Assembly: GCF_002532535.1 (NCBI RefSeq)
Contig: NZ_NQWI01000011.1
Span: 1-64,000 of the forward strand
DNA from: Candidatus Viridilinea mediisalina
GTDB lineage: Bacteria; Chloroflexota; Chloroflexia; Chloroflexales; Chloroflexaceae
DNA: 64,000 bases
Direction: 5' to 3'
A program made the translations under genes and the position numbers. Under the pieces are notes generated by a model. It saw only the letters and a list, made by a program, of their open reading frames with translations. It was not told the origin of the DNA and did no database searches. The first letter of the stretch is position 1, and every line of letters begins with the position of its first letter. Shown piece after piece: positions 41,558 to 49,837 of this stretch.

Positions 41558-43054
41558 ATGAAACGCTATGTTGCAGCAATTGATCAAGGCACAACGAGTA
41601 CCCGTTGTATGCTCTTTGATCGTTTGGGTGGGGTGGTGGCGGCGGATCAGCGGGAGCATCGTCAGATCTTTCCGCAGCCTGGTTGGGTTGAGCATGATCC
41701 AGAGGAGCTTTGGCACGCGACGCAGGCGGTGGTTACGGGGGCGTTGGCGCGGGCGCGCTTGGGGCCAGAGGATGTCGCAGCGGTTGGCTTGACCAATCAG
41801 CGTGAGACGACGTTGCTCTGGGATCGCAAGCGTGGTGTGCCGCTGCATCATGCTCTCGTCTGGCAGGATACGCGCACTGCGGCGCTTTGCCATCAGTTGA
41901 TGGGCGCAGAGGGCAAGGATCGCTTTCGTGCCCAGACGGGTTTGCCCATCGCTACCTATTTTTCAGCCCCCAAGCTGCGTTGGTTGCTCGATACCATTCC
42001 AGGGGCGCGGGAAGCGGCTGAGGCCGGGGAGCTTGCCTTTGGAACGATTGATACCTGGCTGGCTTGGCAGCTTACCGGCGGCGTTGAGGGGGGCTTGCAT
42101 ATCACCGATGTGACCAATGCCAGCCGCACGCTCTTGATGGATCTGGCCACGGAGGAATGGGACGACGGTTTGCTCGCGGCTTTTGATCTTCCACGGGCGC
42201 TCTTGCCAACCATTATGCCCTCCAGTTGGCTCTATGGCGAGTGTCGCACGTTGCTGCCGGGTGTGCCGTTGGCAGGTATCCTTGGGGATCAGCATGCGGC
42301 CACTGTGGGCCAAGCCTGCTACCAGCAGGGTGAAGCGAAGAATACCTATGGTACGGGCAATTTTATGCTGCTCAATACCGGCAGCCAACCTGTACCCTCG
42401 CAGCACGGGCTGATTACCACCCCGGGCTATCGCTTTGGTACCGAGGCTACCGTCTGGACACTAGAGGGTTCCATTGCGGTGACCGGCTCGCTGATCCAGT
42501 GGTTGCGCGACAATTTGGGGATCATTCGCAGCGCCGCCGAGAGTGAAAGCTTGGCCCGCCAAGTCAGCGATAACGGTGGGGTCTACTTTGTCCCCGCCTT
42601 TTCGGGACTCTTTGCGCCCTACTGGCGCGCCGATGCGCGTGGGGTGTTGGTGGGCATGTCGCGCTACACCAACAAGGCCCATATTGCGCGCGCCGCCTTG
42701 GAGGCGACGGCCTACCAGACGCGCGAGGTGGCCGAGGCTATGGCCCAAGATGCCGGGGTGCCGCTTCAGGCTCTGAAGGTTGATGGGGGCATGGTGGGCA
42801 ATGATCTGCTCATGCAGTTCCAAGCCGACATTCTGGGCGTGCCGGTGGTGCGCCCAAAGGTGGCCGAGACGACCGCGTTAGGGGCGGCCTACGCCGCAGG
42901 GCTGGCGGTGGGCTATTGGGAAGATCTGGGGGCCATGCGGCGCAATTGGCAGATGGATCGCACCTGGGAGCCAAGCATGAGCGTTGATCAGCGTGAGAGC
43001 CTCTTTGCCCGCTGGAAGCGCGCAGTAACGCGGACGTTTGAGTGGGTGGATTGA
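41558..43054 (+). CDS. glpK: Glycerol kinase
   Basis: 498 residues, usual length. FGGY-family motifs: [16 protein letters not shown] at the start, [50 protein letters not shown], and [28 protein letters not shown]. It makes sn-glycerol 3-phosphate from glycerol and ATP in the cytoplasm. It lies between glpF and glpA. Confidence 0.97.
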   Translation: MKRYVAAIDQGTTSTRCMLFDRLGGVVAADQREHRQIFPQPGWVEHDPEELWHATQAVVTGALARARLGPEDVAAVGLTNQRETTLLWDRKRGVPLHHALVWQDTRTAALCHQLMGAEGKDRFRAQTGLPIATYFSAPKLRWLLDTIPGAREAAEAGELAFGTIDTWLAWQLTGGVEGGLHITDVTNASRTLLMDLATEEWDDGLLAAFDLPRALLPTIMPSSWLYGECRTLLPGVPLAGILGDQHAATVGQACYQQGEAKNTYGTGNFMLLNTGSQPVPSQHGLITTPGYRFGTEATVWTLEGSIAVTGSLIQWLRDNLGIIRSAAESESLARQVSDNGGVYFVPAFSGLFAPYWRADARGVLVGMSRYTNKAHIARAALEATAYQTREVAEAMAQDAGVPLQALKVDGGMVGNDLLMQFQADILGVPVVRPKVAETTALGAAYAAGLAVGYWEDLGAMRRNWQMDRTWEPSMSVDQRESLFARWKRAVTRTFEWVD

Positions 43055-43059
43055 GATTA

Positions 43060-43272
43060 GGGAAGCGGATATTGTTACGTACCCCAGCAGCCTGTCATGC
43101 TGAATAGTACATATTCGCAGGCATCGTAGTGCCGACTTTAGTCGGCTGAGGACTTTGGCAGCACTGGGAAGCCGACTAAAGTCGGCACTACCTATGGAGC
43201 AAACAGGAACGTTCCTCCGAACCTTCGCTCAGGGTGGCCAAGCAACGGGGCAATCCACAACATCCGCTTCCC
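43060..43272. mobile_element. Family-A MITE-like element A4 in the glpK-glpA gap
   Basis: 213 bp from GGGAAGCGGAT to ATCCGCTTCCC (11-bp perfect inverted repeats), flanked by TTA on both sides (43057-43059 and 43273-43275). It contains the GTAGTGCCGACTTTAGTCGGC hairpin. The right end lies directly next to AAGGAGG, the ribosome-binding site of glpA. Confidence 0.9.
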
Positions 43273-43286
43273 TTAAGGAGGACACC

Positions 43287-44981
43287 ATGCCCTACGAGAC
43301 CGAAGTACTCATTATTGGCGGCGGGGCGACCGGGCTTGGCTGTGCCCTCGATTTGGCCCTGCGCGGGATTGGTTGCATCTTGGTAGAAAAGGGCGATCTG
43401 GCGAGTGGCACCACTGGGCGCTACCACGGCTTGTTGCACTCGGGCGGGCGCTATGTGACGAGTGATCCCCAGTCGGCCCGCGAGTGCGCTAGGGAGAATG
43501 TCATCCTGCGGCGGATTATGCCCCATTGTTTGGAGGATACTTCGGGCGTGTTTGTGGTCACCCCCTGGGACGATGCGGACTACGCTGATCAGTTTGTGGC
43601 CAATTGCCATGCGGCGGGGGTGGCGGTGCAGGAGTTGCCCTTGGCCGAGTTGCAGCGCCGTGAATCTTTGCTCAACCGGGCGATTTCGCGGGCCTTTGAG
43701 CTGCATGATGGCAGTGCCGATTCGTTTTTAGCCGCACGATCACTTGCGCTGGCGGTTGAAAGCGCTGGGGCGCGCATCTTTTCTTACCACCAACTTGAGC
43801 GCTTGATCCGCATGGGGGATCGTGTGGTGGCCGGGGTGGTGACCGATCGGCGTAGTGGTGAGCAGCAGCGGATTGATTGTGCCTATGTGTTGAATGCGAG
43901 TGGCGCATGGGCCGGACGGGTTGCCGCACTGGCAGGGGTGCAACTCACCCTGGTGGCGGGCAAAGGCACAATGGTGGCCATGAACCACCGCATGGTCAAT
44001 ACGGTGGTGAATCGCTGTAAATATCCGGCTGATGGCGACATTATTGTGCCCATCCATACCGTGGCGGTGCTTGGTACCACCGATCTGCATGTGCCTGATC
44101 CCGATCACTATGGGATTGAGGCGCACGAAGTTGCGTTGCTGCTGGCTGAGGGTGAGAAGTTGATCCCAGGCTTGAGCCGCTATCGGGCGCTGCGGGCGTG
44201 GGCAGGGGTGCGACCGCTCTATCAGGATTCCGGGCAACGTGGGGGCGCTGATCGCGCCATTCCGCGCACTTTTAAGCTACTCGACCATCGTGAGCGCGAT
44301 GGGGTAGCGGGCCTGATTTCGCTTGTCGGGGGCAAGTGGACAACCTATCGGCTCATGGCAGAAGAGGCGGTAAACCTGGTGGCCCAGCGGCTCGGTAAGC
44401 TTCAGCCTTGCCGCACGGCGCACGAGGTGTTGCCTGTGCCCGCAACCGAGCATCGGGCGCATCTGCCACCCCTGCGCGGCGCAGCGGCGCGCTATGGCGC
44501 TCAAACGGAACACAAAGCCACCTGGCCGATCAATGGTCTCGCCCAACCATGGGGGCAAAACGAGATCCAAGGGTTGGATGCAGACTACTACTACCTAGGC
44601 CAGCATCTGGGCGCAGTGGAGCAGAGCCAAGCGGCAGGTGACCTGATCTGTGAGTGTGAGTTGGTCACCCGAGCGCGGGTACTAACCGCATTGGAACAAG
44701 GCATCCATACGCTAGACGACATCCGGCGAACGTTGCGGGTAGGTATGGGGCCGTGTCAAGGGGGCTGGTGTGTCTACCGCACAGCAGCATTGTTGTACGA
44801 AGTGCAGCAGACCCAGGCGCAGGATGCCCCCATTGATCCAAATATGGCCCTGCGCGACTTCCTACAGGCCCGTTGGAAAGGCGCATTGCCCATCTTGTGG
44901 GGCGATCAGTTGCGTCAAGCCCGCTTGGATGAACAGATCTACGTGGGGCTGTTGGGGGTGGACCTAATAGCCGATAGCTGA
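43287..44981 (+). CDS. glpA: Anaerobic glycerol-3-phosphate dehydrogenase subunit A
   Basis: 564 residues from ATG at 43287 with AAGGAGG at ideal distance; an upstream frame would cross the mobile element. FAD-binding motif TEVLIIGGGATGLGCALDLALRG, GRYHGLLHSGGRYV, and a C-terminal BFD-type [2Fe-2S] region (CECELVTRARVLTAL..RVGMGPCQGGWC, about 480-525) identify GlpA. It oxidises glycerol 3-phosphate to dihydroxyacetone phosphate, passing electrons through GlpC to quinone. The last residues (LIADS) are read from a GATAGCC heptamer repeat. Confidence 0.95.
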   Translation: MPYETEVLIIGGGATGLGCALDLALRGIGCILVEKGDLASGTTGRYHGLLHSGGRYVTSDPQSARECARENVILRRIMPHCLEDTSGVFVVTPWDDADYADQFVANCHAAGVAVQELPLAELQRRESLLNRAISRAFELHDGSADSFLAARSLALAVESAGARIFSYHQLERLIRMGDRVVAGVVTDRRSGEQQRIDCAYVLNASGAWAGRVAALAGVQLTLVAGKGTMVAMNHRMVNTVVNRCKYPADGDIIVPIHTVAVLGTTDLHVPDPDHYGIEAHEVALLLAEGEKLIPGLSRYRALRAWAGVRPLYQDSGQRGGADRAIPRTFKLLDHRERDGVAGLISLVGGKWTTYRLMAEEAVNLVAQRLGKLQPCRTAHEVLPVPATEHRAHLPPLRGAAARYGAQTEHKATWPINGLAQPWGQNEIQGLDADYYYLGQHLGAVEQSQAAGDLICECELVTRARVLTALEQGIHTLDDIRRTLRVGMGPCQGGWCVYRTAALLYEVQQTQAQDAPIDPNMALRDFLQARWKGALPILWGDQLRQARLDEQIYVGLLGVDLIADS

Positions 44982-45000
44982 TAATATTACATTGGATGGA

Positions 45001-45072
45001 GGAGGCTGCGCCTCCCAAAAAAACTATTTTTGTTCGGTTTTGGCGGCTTCGCCGCCAAAACCGAACAAAAAT
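45001..45072. repeat. Double-hairpin palindrome (copy 5) between glpA and glpB
   Basis: Hairpin 1: 45001-45015 (GGAGGC/GCCTCC, TGC loop). Hairpin 2: 45026-45072, perfect 22-bp arms, TTC loop, core GGCGGC/GCCGCC, outer ATTTTTG/CAAAAAT. Confidence 0.92.
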
Positions 45073-45165
45073 GAAATTTCGGATGAACTGCTTGCGTTGG
45101 GTGAGGCACTCTTCGCTTTGGAGAGTATGGATGCGTTGAGCGCGTGGCTGGACTCAAGGGGGTAG
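45073..45165 (+). pseudogene. Tail fragment of a DUF4351-type gene
   Basis: 30 codons and a stop immediately after the palindrome read EISDELLALGEALFALESMD followed by ALSAWL. The pattern L..LGEAL..ES.D.L.AWL is the C-terminal DUF4351 motif of Rpn/PD-(D/E)XK transposase-like proteins. There is no start or upstream part. Assignment is from motif memory only. Confidence 0.55.
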
Positions 45166-45197
45166 GAGATTAGCGTAATGCTCTCCTATGGGGCGCG

Positions 45198-46442
45198 ATG
45201 CACTACGACACGATTATCATTGGGGCGGGTTTGGCTGGGTTGAGCGCAGCCCTGAGGCGCGCAGCCCTGGGTGAGCGGGTGTTGGTGCTTGCCAAGGGCT
45301 ATGGTGCCAGCGGCTGGACGGCGGGCTGTGTGGATGTGTGGGCTGCGGGCGATGCGCCATTGTCGGCATTGGCTACATTGGTTCGCTCTCGCCCCCAGCA
45401 TCCCTATGCCTTGGTTGGGCTGGAGGCTTTGCAACGCGGGTTGGAGTGGGTGCGTACCCTCGCTGCTGCCGCTGGCTATCCGTTGGTTGGGGGTTGGGAA
45501 CGGGGGCTGCGTTTGCCAACCGCATTGGGGGCGTTGCGTTCGACTTGCTTGGTGCCGCTGACGATGGTGGCCGGTGAGTCGCGTCAGTTGGCTGATGGGC
45601 CGCTCCTGATTGCGGGCCTGCGTGAGTTGCGCGATTTCTTTCCACCCCTGATTGCCGAGAATCTGCGGGCCCAGGGCTATGCGGCTACGGGATGCTATCT
45701 GCAGATGCCTCCAGGCGAGCGGCAGCGTGAATGTACGCCGCTGCATGTGGCTCAATGCTTTGAACAGGCGCATGTTCGGGCTAACATTGGGCAACAGTTG
45801 CGTACCCATGTGCGTCAGGGCGGCTATCGGCGCATTGGTTTGCCGGGGGTGTTGGGGCTGCACCAAGCGCCAGCAGTTGTGGCTGAATTGCAAGCACTGA
45901 GTGGGGCGCTGATCTTTGAAATCCCCACCCTGCCCACATCCGTGCCTGGGCTGCGGCTCTTCCATGTGTTTGAGCAGGCCGCGTTGGCTGCCGGGGTACG
46001 CATGCAGGTGGGCGGTTGGGTGGTACGCGCCGAAGCAGAGGGTCAACAGCTTGTGGCGGTCTATAGTCGTGCGGCAGCGCGTGAACAGCGCCACAGCGCC
46101 CGCCGCTGGGTCTTAGCGACGGGTGGGATGCTGGGCGGGGGCTTGCGCAGCGATGCTCATGGGCATATCATTGAGACGGCACTGGGGCTGCCGGTGGCTA
46201 AACCATACAGCCGAGCAGAGTGGTTCGATCCGCTCCTCTTTGCGCCAGGGGGTCACCCCATCTTCCAAGCGGGCATTGCGGTTGATCCGCAGTTGCGCCC
46301 ACTCGACGCCGAGGGGCGTGTGGTCTATGAGAATGTGGCGGTAGTGGGCGGCGCTTTGGCCCACTACGATGAACTACGCGAGGGTTGCCGCGAGGGGGTG
46401 GCGTTGGCGACGGGCTATGGAGAAGAGCAGAAGAACAGATGA
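45198..46442 (+). CDS. glpB: Anaerobic glycerol-3-phosphate dehydrogenase subunit B
   Basis: 414 residues, flavoprotein with the N-terminal motif YDTIIIGAGLAGLSAALRRA and C-terminal segment GGHPIFQAGIAVDPQLRPLD..NVAVVGGALAHYD typical of GlpB. It forms the soluble core of GlpABC with GlpA. The final residues (EEQKNR-stop) come from the octamer repeat that follows, so the native C-terminus seems overwritten. Confidence 0.92.
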   Translation: MHYDTIIIGAGLAGLSAALRRAALGERVLVLAKGYGASGWTAGCVDVWAAGDAPLSALATLVRSRPQHPYALVGLEALQRGLEWVRTLAAAAGYPLVGGWERGLRLPTALGALRSTCLVPLTMVAGESRQLADGPLLIAGLRELRDFFPPLIAENLRAQGYAATGCYLQMPPGERQRECTPLHVAQCFEQAHVRANIGQQLRTHVRQGGYRRIGLPGVLGLHQAPAVVAELQALSGALIFEIPTLPTSVPGLRLFHVFEQAALAAGVRMQVGGWVVRAEAEGQQLVAVYSRAAAREQRHSARRWVLATGGMLGGGLRSDAHGHIIETALGLPVAKPYSRAEWFDPLLFAPGGHPIFQAGIAVDPQLRPLDAEGRVVYENVAVVGGALAHYDELREGCREGVALATGYGEEQKNR

Positions 46443-46542
46443 ACAGATGAACAGATGAACAGATGAACAGATGAACAGATGAACAGATGAACAGATGAAC
46501 AGATTCTGTTCCCCTGTTCCTCAGTTCCTCAGTTCCTCATAA
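46424..46542. repeat. ATGAACAG octamer array between glpB and glpC
   Basis: About eight copies of ATGAACAG (46433-46502), then CTGTTCCCCTGTTCCTCAGTTCCT, the complementary type, up to the glpC start. It supplies the glpB stop codon and leaves glpC without a recognisable ribosome-binding site. Confidence 0.93.
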
Positions 46543-46543
46543 T

Positions 46544-47728
46544 ATGCTAGACCATTGTATCAAATGTAATATCTGCACCAACGCATGTCCGGTCGCGGCG
46601 GTGAGTGATCGCTTTCCGGGGCCGAAGTATGTGGGCCCGCAGGCGCAACGTTTCCGGCGTGTAGGCCAGCCGGTGCCTGATGCTGCGGTGGATTACTGTT
46701 CGGGTTGCCGCATCTGCAATCTCGTCTGTCCAACGGGGGTGCCGATTGCCGAGTTGAATGCGCGGGCACGGGCGCAGATGGTGGCTGAACGGGGTTTGCC
46801 GCTCCGCAATTGGCTGATTGCGCACACCGATCTGATTGGGCGGCTGAGTGCTGGGCCACAAGCGCCGTTAGTCAATGCGTTACTCGGTTGGGCCGGAACA
46901 CGCTGGCTGGCGGAGCAGTGCTTGGGTATTCATCGTCATGCGCCGCTGCCCCGCGCAACGCGCTACCCCTTTCGCGCACGCAAGCAACCGAGGCTGGGCA
47001 GAGGCAAGCAGGTGGTCTACTTCCACGGATGCGCGACACGGGCCTATGAGCCGCATGTGGGCGCTGCGGCACTCGCGGTGTTGGCGCGGCAGGGCTACGA
47101 GGTGCTGGTGCCGCCACAAAACTGCTGTGGCTTACCCTTGCTCTCAAATGGCGACTTCGCGGCGGCGCGGCGGGCGCACATGGCCAATGTGCGCCACCTA
47201 TGGCCCTATGTGCAGGCAGGCGTCCCAATTGTGGGTACGAGTACGAGTTGTACCTTGACGCTCAAGGAGGAAGCGCCGGAACTGTTGGATCTCCACAGCC
47301 ACGAGGTGCAGGCAGTAGCCGCAGCGACCTACGACATCTTTGAGTTTTTGCGCCACTTGGCGGAGCGGGGGGAGTTGTGTGATGCTGTTCGCCCCTTGGA
47401 ACAGGAACTGCCCTACCATATGCCCTGTCAGTACCGCGCTCATCGTATCGGCCAACCAGTGGTTGATGTATTGTCTATGATTCCGGGGCTACGCTTGAAG
47501 CTCAGTCCGGCTGCATCATGCTGTGGCATTGCGGGAACGTATGGCTTGAAGCGTGAGAAGTATGCCCTTGCACAAGCGGTTGGCCGTCCGCTCTTCAGCT
47601 TTATCACGCAGACGGGCAGCAGTTTGGCGCTGTGCGATAGTGAGACATGTCGTTGGCAGATCAGCCATGCGACCGGAGTAGCGACCAAGCATCCCATTGA
47701 GCTCTTGGCTGAGGCGTATGAGCTATAG
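46544..47728 (+). CDS. glpC: Anaerobic glycerol-3-phosphate dehydrogenase subunit C
   Basis: 394 residues. Two 4Fe-4S motifs (CIKCNICTNACPV, about 5-17; CSGCRICNLVCPTGVP, about 51-66) are followed by two CCG domains (NCCGLPL, about 190; SCCGIAGTYG, about 325). This is the membrane-associated electron-transfer subunit that links GlpAB to the quinone pool. The ATG lies directly against a repeat; CTCAGTTCCTCATAAT upstream has no clear Shine-Dalgarno, so translation might depend on coupling or a leaderless mode. Confidence 0.94.
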   Translation: MLDHCIKCNICTNACPVAAVSDRFPGPKYVGPQAQRFRRVGQPVPDAAVDYCSGCRICNLVCPTGVPIAELNARARAQMVAERGLPLRNWLIAHTDLIGRLSAGPQAPLVNALLGWAGTRWLAEQCLGIHRHAPLPRATRYPFRARKQPRLGRGKQVVYFHGCATRAYEPHVGAAALAVLARQGYEVLVPPQNCCGLPLLSNGDFAAARRAHMANVRHLWPYVQAGVPIVGTSTSCTLTLKEEAPELLDLHSHEVQAVAAATYDIFEFLRHLAERGELCDAVRPLEQELPYHMPCQYRAHRIGQPVVDVLSMIPGLRLKLSPAASCCGIAGTYGLKREKYALAQAVGRPLFSFITQTGSSLALCDSETCRWQISHATGVATKHPIELLAEAYEL

Positions 47729-47805
47729 GCAGGTGTAGCATCTTGTTGGTGGAGCGTGGTTTGGGGCGTAGCCCATACGCATTACGTTAACCCTCCGGTG
47801 GGGGG

Positions 47806-47951
47806 TTGGGGGAGGCTTCGCCTCCCCCAAAAAAACTCTTTTTGTTCTGTTGTGGCGGCGAAGCCGCCACAACAGAACAAAAAACGAGGTTTGGAGCGTA
47901 CTCCCACAGTGGGTTTTAGGGCTACCGCCCTAAAACCCACTGTGGGAGTAC
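47806..47951. repeat. Three consecutive palindromes after glpC (copy 6 plus one extra)
   Basis: 47806-47830: TTGGGGGAGGC/GCCTCCCCCAA, TTC loop. 47839-47883: perfect 21-bp arms, GAA loop, core GGCGGC/GCCGCC, TTTTTG/CAAAAA ends. 47898-47951: a different perfect palindrome with 25-bp arms (GTACTCCCACAGTGGG...) and loop TACC. They separate convergent glpC and hsp20 genes and could end transcription from both sides. Confidence 0.93.
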
Positions 47952-47984
47952 GGCTCCCGCCTACCCATAGCCGCCAGGCGCTCC

Positions 47985-48422
47985 TTAACTCACATTGACC
48001 GTAATCTTGCGCGGCTTGAGCTCCTCGGCCTTGGGGACATTGAGTAGCAACACGCCATGCTCAAGGTGGGCCGTGATGGCATCGCCGCGCACGCTGCTGG
48101 GCAGCGAGACATTGCGGCTGAAGCGGCCAAAGCGGCGCTCGATGCGGTGGTAGTTGCGCTCTTTGCTCTCCTCGCTCTGATTGATCTCGCCGCTAATGGT
48201 GAGGATGCCGTTTTCAAAGGTGATGTTGAGATCATCGGCCTTGAGGCCGGGTACCGCTGCCTCAATGATGTAGCTATCGGCGGTCTCGCTCAGATCCATT
48301 GCCACCCCTAGCCCACCCCGCGCTGGCGTGCTAGGCACGAAGCTCTCCTCGAACAGGCGGTTCACCGCCTCACGCAAGGTCACTGCTTCCTGAATGGGAT
48401 CCCAACGGGTGATGTTTGTCAT
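47985..48422 (-). CDS. Small heat-shock protein, Hsp20/alpha-crystallin family
   Basis: 145 residues from MTNITRWDPIQEAV; GAGGAGGT lies eight bases upstream, which decides the start. The alpha-crystallin domain (about 45-145) has AAVPGLKADDLNITFENGILTI and the C-terminal GVLLLNVPKAEELKPRKI (a V-P-K type end). It is an ATP-independent holdase for unfolding proteins. Upstream (about 48470-48495) an inverted repeat GCGGGA/TCCCGC may be regulatory, but it matches no known heat-shock element that I can name. Confidence 0.94.
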   Translation of the reverse strand: MTNITRWDPIQEAVTLREAVNRLFEESFVPSTPARGGLGVAMDLSETADSYIIEAAVPGLKADDLNITFENGILTISGEINQSEESKERNYHRIERRFGRFSRNVSLPSSVRGDAITAHLEHGVLLLNVPKAEELKPRKITVNVS

Positions 48423-48562
48423 ACGGGTACCTCCTCTATGGTTCATTGCGAGTTCCTTTGTAAACTAGGGCGGGAGACTTGTTTTCCCGCGTGAGAACAC
48501 TATAGGGTAGGAATGTTAGATCAGCGTCGAAGCAATATTAGAGCTGTGTTATATGGTCATGC

Positions 48563-48568
48563 TATAAT
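48563..48568 (+). promoter_or_regulatory. Candidate -10 box
   Basis: TATAAT 26 bp before the ATG at 48595; no good -35 hexamer is visible. Confidence 0.4.
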
Positions 48569-48594
48569 TGTGCGATGGTAAAGGGGAAGAGTGC

Positions 48595-49761
48595 ATGGCC
48601 TCGGATCAACTGACCAGCCGTGGGATTGCGGCGTTGCGGGCGGGTGATCGGGTAAGAGCGCGGCGGTTTTTGATTGCTGCGTTGCGTGCGAATCCGCAAG
48701 ATCTCCAGGCTTGGCTCTGGCTTTCGGGGACGCTGCCGGAGCCCGAGGCGCAACGGTACTGTTTGCAACGGGTACTTGCGCTCGATCCAGAGCATCGGGC
48801 GGCCCGGCGTGGTCTGCAAGCGCTGGAGTCCCGCCGCACCCAACAGGTTGCTCAGGCGGCAGCGCGGCAGCAGCCCGTTGCACGTGAGCTCGCCCCTAAG
48901 GTGCAACCTAGTGCTGCTTCAGCGCCTGTGCGTCAGACGGTTGCTATGCCATCAGGTGCAGCAACCAGAGCAGCGCCCATGCCTACTGCCCCAGCAGCGA
49001 CACTTGAACGACCAGCGGCTGTGCCGCTGCGTCCTACTCATAGCCAACAGCCAAGCCGCTTGGCTACGTTGGCCCCACCTGCGCCTGTACCTGCGGCGCT
49101 GGTTGCAGCACCTGCTTCTGCGCCTGCGTGTCTGCCAGTTCAAGCTGAGTATGCCAATCCATGGTTCACCTTATGGCACCAGCCGCGACGGGCTATGCGT
49201 TCAGCTATTGCCATGCGCTCGACAGGCGAGACATGGCTGCTCGCGGCCTTGGCCGGGGTGAGTGGCTACCTGGCAGCAATGGCATGGAGCGATCTGGGGG
49301 CGTCCCTTGGTTCGCGTGAGGTCTTAGGGGTAGCGATTGTGATTGGCCCGCTGCTCGGGATGCTCGGCCTCCAAGTGGGTGGGGTGTTGCTCCGTACCGG
49401 CGGGTGGCTCTTGGGTGGACGGGCCGCAGCCGGACGGGTACGGGCTGCCTTGGCTTGGGCCACTGCGCCACTCATTTTGGGCCTGCCCTTGTGGCTTGTG
49501 CAAATCCTGTTTTGGCCCGAAGCGACCTTTCAGCGCCCTACCAATCCTTTCGAGCAGGTCGTGATCAATGGTGCAAACCTGATGCACCTCGGCCTCTGGC
49601 TCTGGGCCGCGTGGCTGAGTCTGATAGGTTTGGCCGAAGCGCAACTGACCGGGATGCTGCGCGCCCTAGCCAGTTGGCTTGCAACCATCTTCGTTATCGT
49701 TTTGGCCTTCACCTTCCTCTTTGGAGGGGCCGCGCTGATTATTGGTTGGCGCGGTGGCTGA
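48595..49761 (+). CDS. TPR-containing Yip1-like membrane protein
   Basis: 388 residues. The N-terminus (about 1-85) has TPR-like helices (GIAALRAGDRVRARRFLIAALRANPQDLQAWLWLSG..LQRVLALDPEHRAARRGLQAL). An Ala/Pro-rich linker (about 85-190) leads to about five membrane helices (from about 205), including GPLLGMLGLQVGGVLLRTGGWLLGG, the pattern of Yip1-domain proteins. Function unknown; such proteins are common in Chloroflexota. A kinase gene follows after 76 bp. Confidence 0.82.
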   Translation: MASDQLTSRGIAALRAGDRVRARRFLIAALRANPQDLQAWLWLSGTLPEPEAQRYCLQRVLALDPEHRAARRGLQALESRRTQQVAQAAARQQPVARELAPKVQPSAASAPVRQTVAMPSGAATRAAPMPTAPAATLERPAAVPLRPTHSQQPSRLATLAPPAPVPAALVAAPASAPACLPVQAEYANPWFTLWHQPRRAMRSAIAMRSTGETWLLAALAGVSGYLAAMAWSDLGASLGSREVLGVAIVIGPLLGMLGLQVGGVLLRTGGWLLGGRAAAGRVRAALAWATAPLILGLPLWLVQILFWPEATFQRPTNPFEQVVINGANLMHLGLWLWAAWLSLIGLAEAQLTGMLRALASWLATIFVIVLAFTFLFGGAALIIGWRGG

Positions 49762-49837
49762 ACATCCCTTGTCGAAACTCCAAAAAGCGTTAAAATAGAG
49801 TTTAGTTTGGATCGCGCCTTGTAGATTAGGCCCACCT

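Noticed and set aside
43155-43286. Longer glpA start
   Set aside because: It would begin inside the mobile element; AAGGAGG before 43287 fixes the start.
45186-46094. 302-codon minus-strand frame
   Set aside because: Opposite glpB, no domain, shadow composition.
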